Source: an uncultured Bacteroidales bacterium (GTDB taxonomy: Bacteria > Bacteroidota > Bacteroidia > Bacteroidales > Paludibacteraceae). From it: a stretch of DNA of 6,262 bases. Below, one piece after another: positions 5,181-6,262 of this stretch (its first letter is position 1; every line of letters begins with the position of its first letter). The DNA lies in NCBI GenBank assembly GCA_903873355.1, contig CAIQOG010000587.1, positions 1 to 6,262 on the forward strand. Reading direction: 5' to 3'. The notes below the pieces were generated by a model, which had not been told where the DNA came from, ran no database searches, and saw only the letters and a program-made list of their open reading frames with translations. The translations under genes and the position numbers were made by a program.

Positions 5181-6262
5181 TTACTCTTTATCTAATTTAT
5201 ATTTAGCGATATCCATACCGAAGGACAGATTAAGGCTTTCTAATTTTTCGTCTAATTCAGTAAGCGATTTCTTACCAAAGTTGCGGAATTTCAACAAATC
5301 GTGTTTGTGGAAACCTGCCAACTGTCCCAATGTTTCTACATCGGCTGCTTTAAGGCAGTTCAATGCACGAACTGAAAGTTCGAGATCGGTCAGTTTGGTT
5401 TTCAGTAACTGACGCATGTGAAGAATTTCTTCGTCAAATTCGTCGCCGCTCTCACTTTCAGAGATTTCCATCGAAATTTTTTCGTCAGAAAACAACATGA
5501 AGTGATGAATCAGAATTTTTGCAGCTTCTTTCAAAGCTTCTTTCGGATGAATTGAACCATCAGTACTGATTTCCAATACTAATTTTTCGTAGTCGGTAAC
5601 CTGCTCCACACGGTAGTTTTCGATACTGTATTTCACATTACGAATAGGTGTAAAGATTGCATCGATAGGAATAACTCCCAGTTCAGAGTTGCTCACTTTA
5701 TTATCTTCAGCAGGTACATAACCGCGACCTTTGTTTACAGTAATATCAATTGTGAAGTTAGCTGTTGGGTCAAGTTCACAAATAACCAGTTTTGGGTTCA
5801 ACACCTCAAATCCGGTAAAATACTTACCTATATCGCCTGCTTTGAATGCTGATGCACCGCTAACATTGATGGTTACCTTTTCATTTTCAATATCTTCAAC
5901 AATCTGTTTGAAACGAACTTGTTTCAGATTCAGAATAATGTTGGTTACGTCGTCAATCACACCCGGAATAGTTGAGTATTCGTGATCTATCACCCCGCGC
6001 GGAGAAACACCGTAAAAGAAGATTATATTACCTTTATCATCAGTGCAACAGCCAGTGACATTTTCAACAATTGCATAATCATGAGATACATACTCTGTCT
6101 GCACCAGTTGAAGAGTAAACCTGCCAGGATCGTACCGGTAAATAAATATAACGCCCGTGGAAGAATCACAGGTAGAGTAATAAATAATATCCTCTTTAGT
6201 TCTATATTCTGTATATTCGGGAGTAACTGCCGTTAGCAGCACTGGCGACAGGTTTAATGAAG
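5181..6262 (-). CDS. rpoA: RNA polymerase alpha subunit with N-terminal part replaced (open to window edge)
   Basis: The alpha subunit dimerises to nucleate RNA polymerase assembly, and its C-terminal domain contacts DNA and activators. From HEYSTIPGV (His at 5984-5982) to the stop at 5183-5181 the protein is a normal Bacteroidota Rpo[53 protein letters not shown], the NTD end [14 protein letters not shown], an acidic linker, and an alpha-CTD with [19 protein letters not shown] and [13 protein letters not shown]. This part is 267 residues, exactly as in a usual 330-residue protein. Upstream of it the frame continues without a stop to the edge, but does not encode the expected ~63 residues (no FRPLEPGYG, no GN.LRR.LLSS); no other frame does either. 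GTG 6242 is a possible but unsupported start. The functional status is uncertain: assembly chimera, rearrangement or in-frame insertion. It precedes rplQ by 4 nt, as in the alpha operon. Confidence 0.88.
   Translation of the reverse strand, partial: SLNLSPVLLTAVTPEYTEYRTKEDIIYYSTCDSSTGVIFIYRYDPGRFTLQLVQTEYVSHDYAIVENVTGCCTDDKGNIIFFYGVSPRGVIDHEYSTIPGVIDDVTNIILNLKQVRFKQIVEDIENEKVTINVSGASAFKAGDIGKYFTGFEVLNPKLVICELDPTANFTIDITVNKGRGYVPAEDNKVSNSELGVIPIDAIFTPIRNVKYSIENYRVEQVTDYEKLVLEISTDGSIHPKEALKEAAKILIHHFMLFSDEKISMEISESESGDEFDEEILHMRQLLKTKLTDLELSVRALNCLKAADVETLGQLAGFHKHDLLKFRNFGKKSLTELDEKLESLNLSFGMDIAKYKLDKE
5994..6262 (-). other. Non-RpoA coding segment fused in frame upstream of rpoA
   Basis: This stretch encodes about 89 residues in the rpoA frame, from the window edge to the junction just before VIDHEYSTI. 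It has no visible similarity to an alpha subunit. Two parts align with a 41-residue spacing: [17 protein letters not shown] and [17 protein letters not shown]. This beta-strand-rich periodic pattern, with GN.. followed by aromatic/hydrophobic strands, is what blades of a beta-propeller or similar repeat protein look like; the assignment is tentative. The other frames on this strand are interrupted by stops. Confidence 0.55.

Noticed and set aside
5731..6236. Plus-strand ORFs opposite rpoA
   Set aside because: They are antisense shadows of the rpoA frame with no recognisable protein features.
5994..6262. Simple frameshift explaining the missing RpoA N-terminus
   Set aside because: The other two frames of this strand were read; they contain stops and none encodes LEPGYG, GN.LRR or other alpha-NTD motifs.

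Overview
The window looks like chromosomal DNA of a Bacteroidota bacterium, probably from the Bacteroidales/Marinilabiliales side. The PyrH, RRF, L17 and RpoA sequences are of Bacteroidota type. L17 carries a long acidic tail. Intergenic DNA is very AT-rich and start codons lack strong Shine-Dalgarno sequences. Three promoters fit the Bacteroidota pattern TTTG, 19-21 bp, TAnnTTTG. The genus cannot be fixed from this sequence alone.

Left part (1-2420, minus strand): pyrH (UMP kinase) and frr (ribosome recycling factor) read leftward from a good promoter at 2389-2420. They are separated by a 149-bp gap full of TTTATAAA-centred repeats. A hairpin with a T-run follows frr and sits only 12 nt before the start of a third gene. 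That gene encodes an Omp85/BamA-type outer-membrane barrel with a signal peptide but no room for POTRA domains, and it runs off the left edge.

Middle (2529-3254, plus strand): satP, an acetate/succinate-proton symporter of the GPR1/FUN34/YaaH family, is a stand-alone unit with its own promoter and a strong terminator. It is divergent from pyrH.

Central gene-poor region (3255-4560): about 700 bp of AT-rich DNA without a convincing gene leads into the most novel part of the window. This is a compact unit of promoter, three tandem 31-codon genes and terminator. The three near-identical microproteins have a basic N-terminus and one membrane-helix-like segment. They are too short for ordinary gene callers. 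Six of the nine variable codons among the copies differ only synonymously, and the spacers have diverged much more than the coding parts, so they look translated and selected. A direct repeat with exact 22-bp period lies just upstream of their promoter. Their function is unknown; tandem small hydrophobic peptides recall type I toxins such as Ldr and Ibs, but no antitoxin RNA can be shown here.

Right part (4509-6262, minus strand): the end of the ribosomal alpha operon, rpoA then rplQ, with a terminator facing the microprotein terminator. The rpoA reading frame is abnormal. From residue His64 (Bacteroidota numbering) to the C-terminus it is complete and of normal length. The first ~63 residues, including the universally conserved LEPGYG/GN.LRR dimerisation region, are absent and replaced by an unrelated open frame that continues to the window edge. 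This is either an assembly chimera or rearrangement, or an in-frame insertion whose other side is outside the window.
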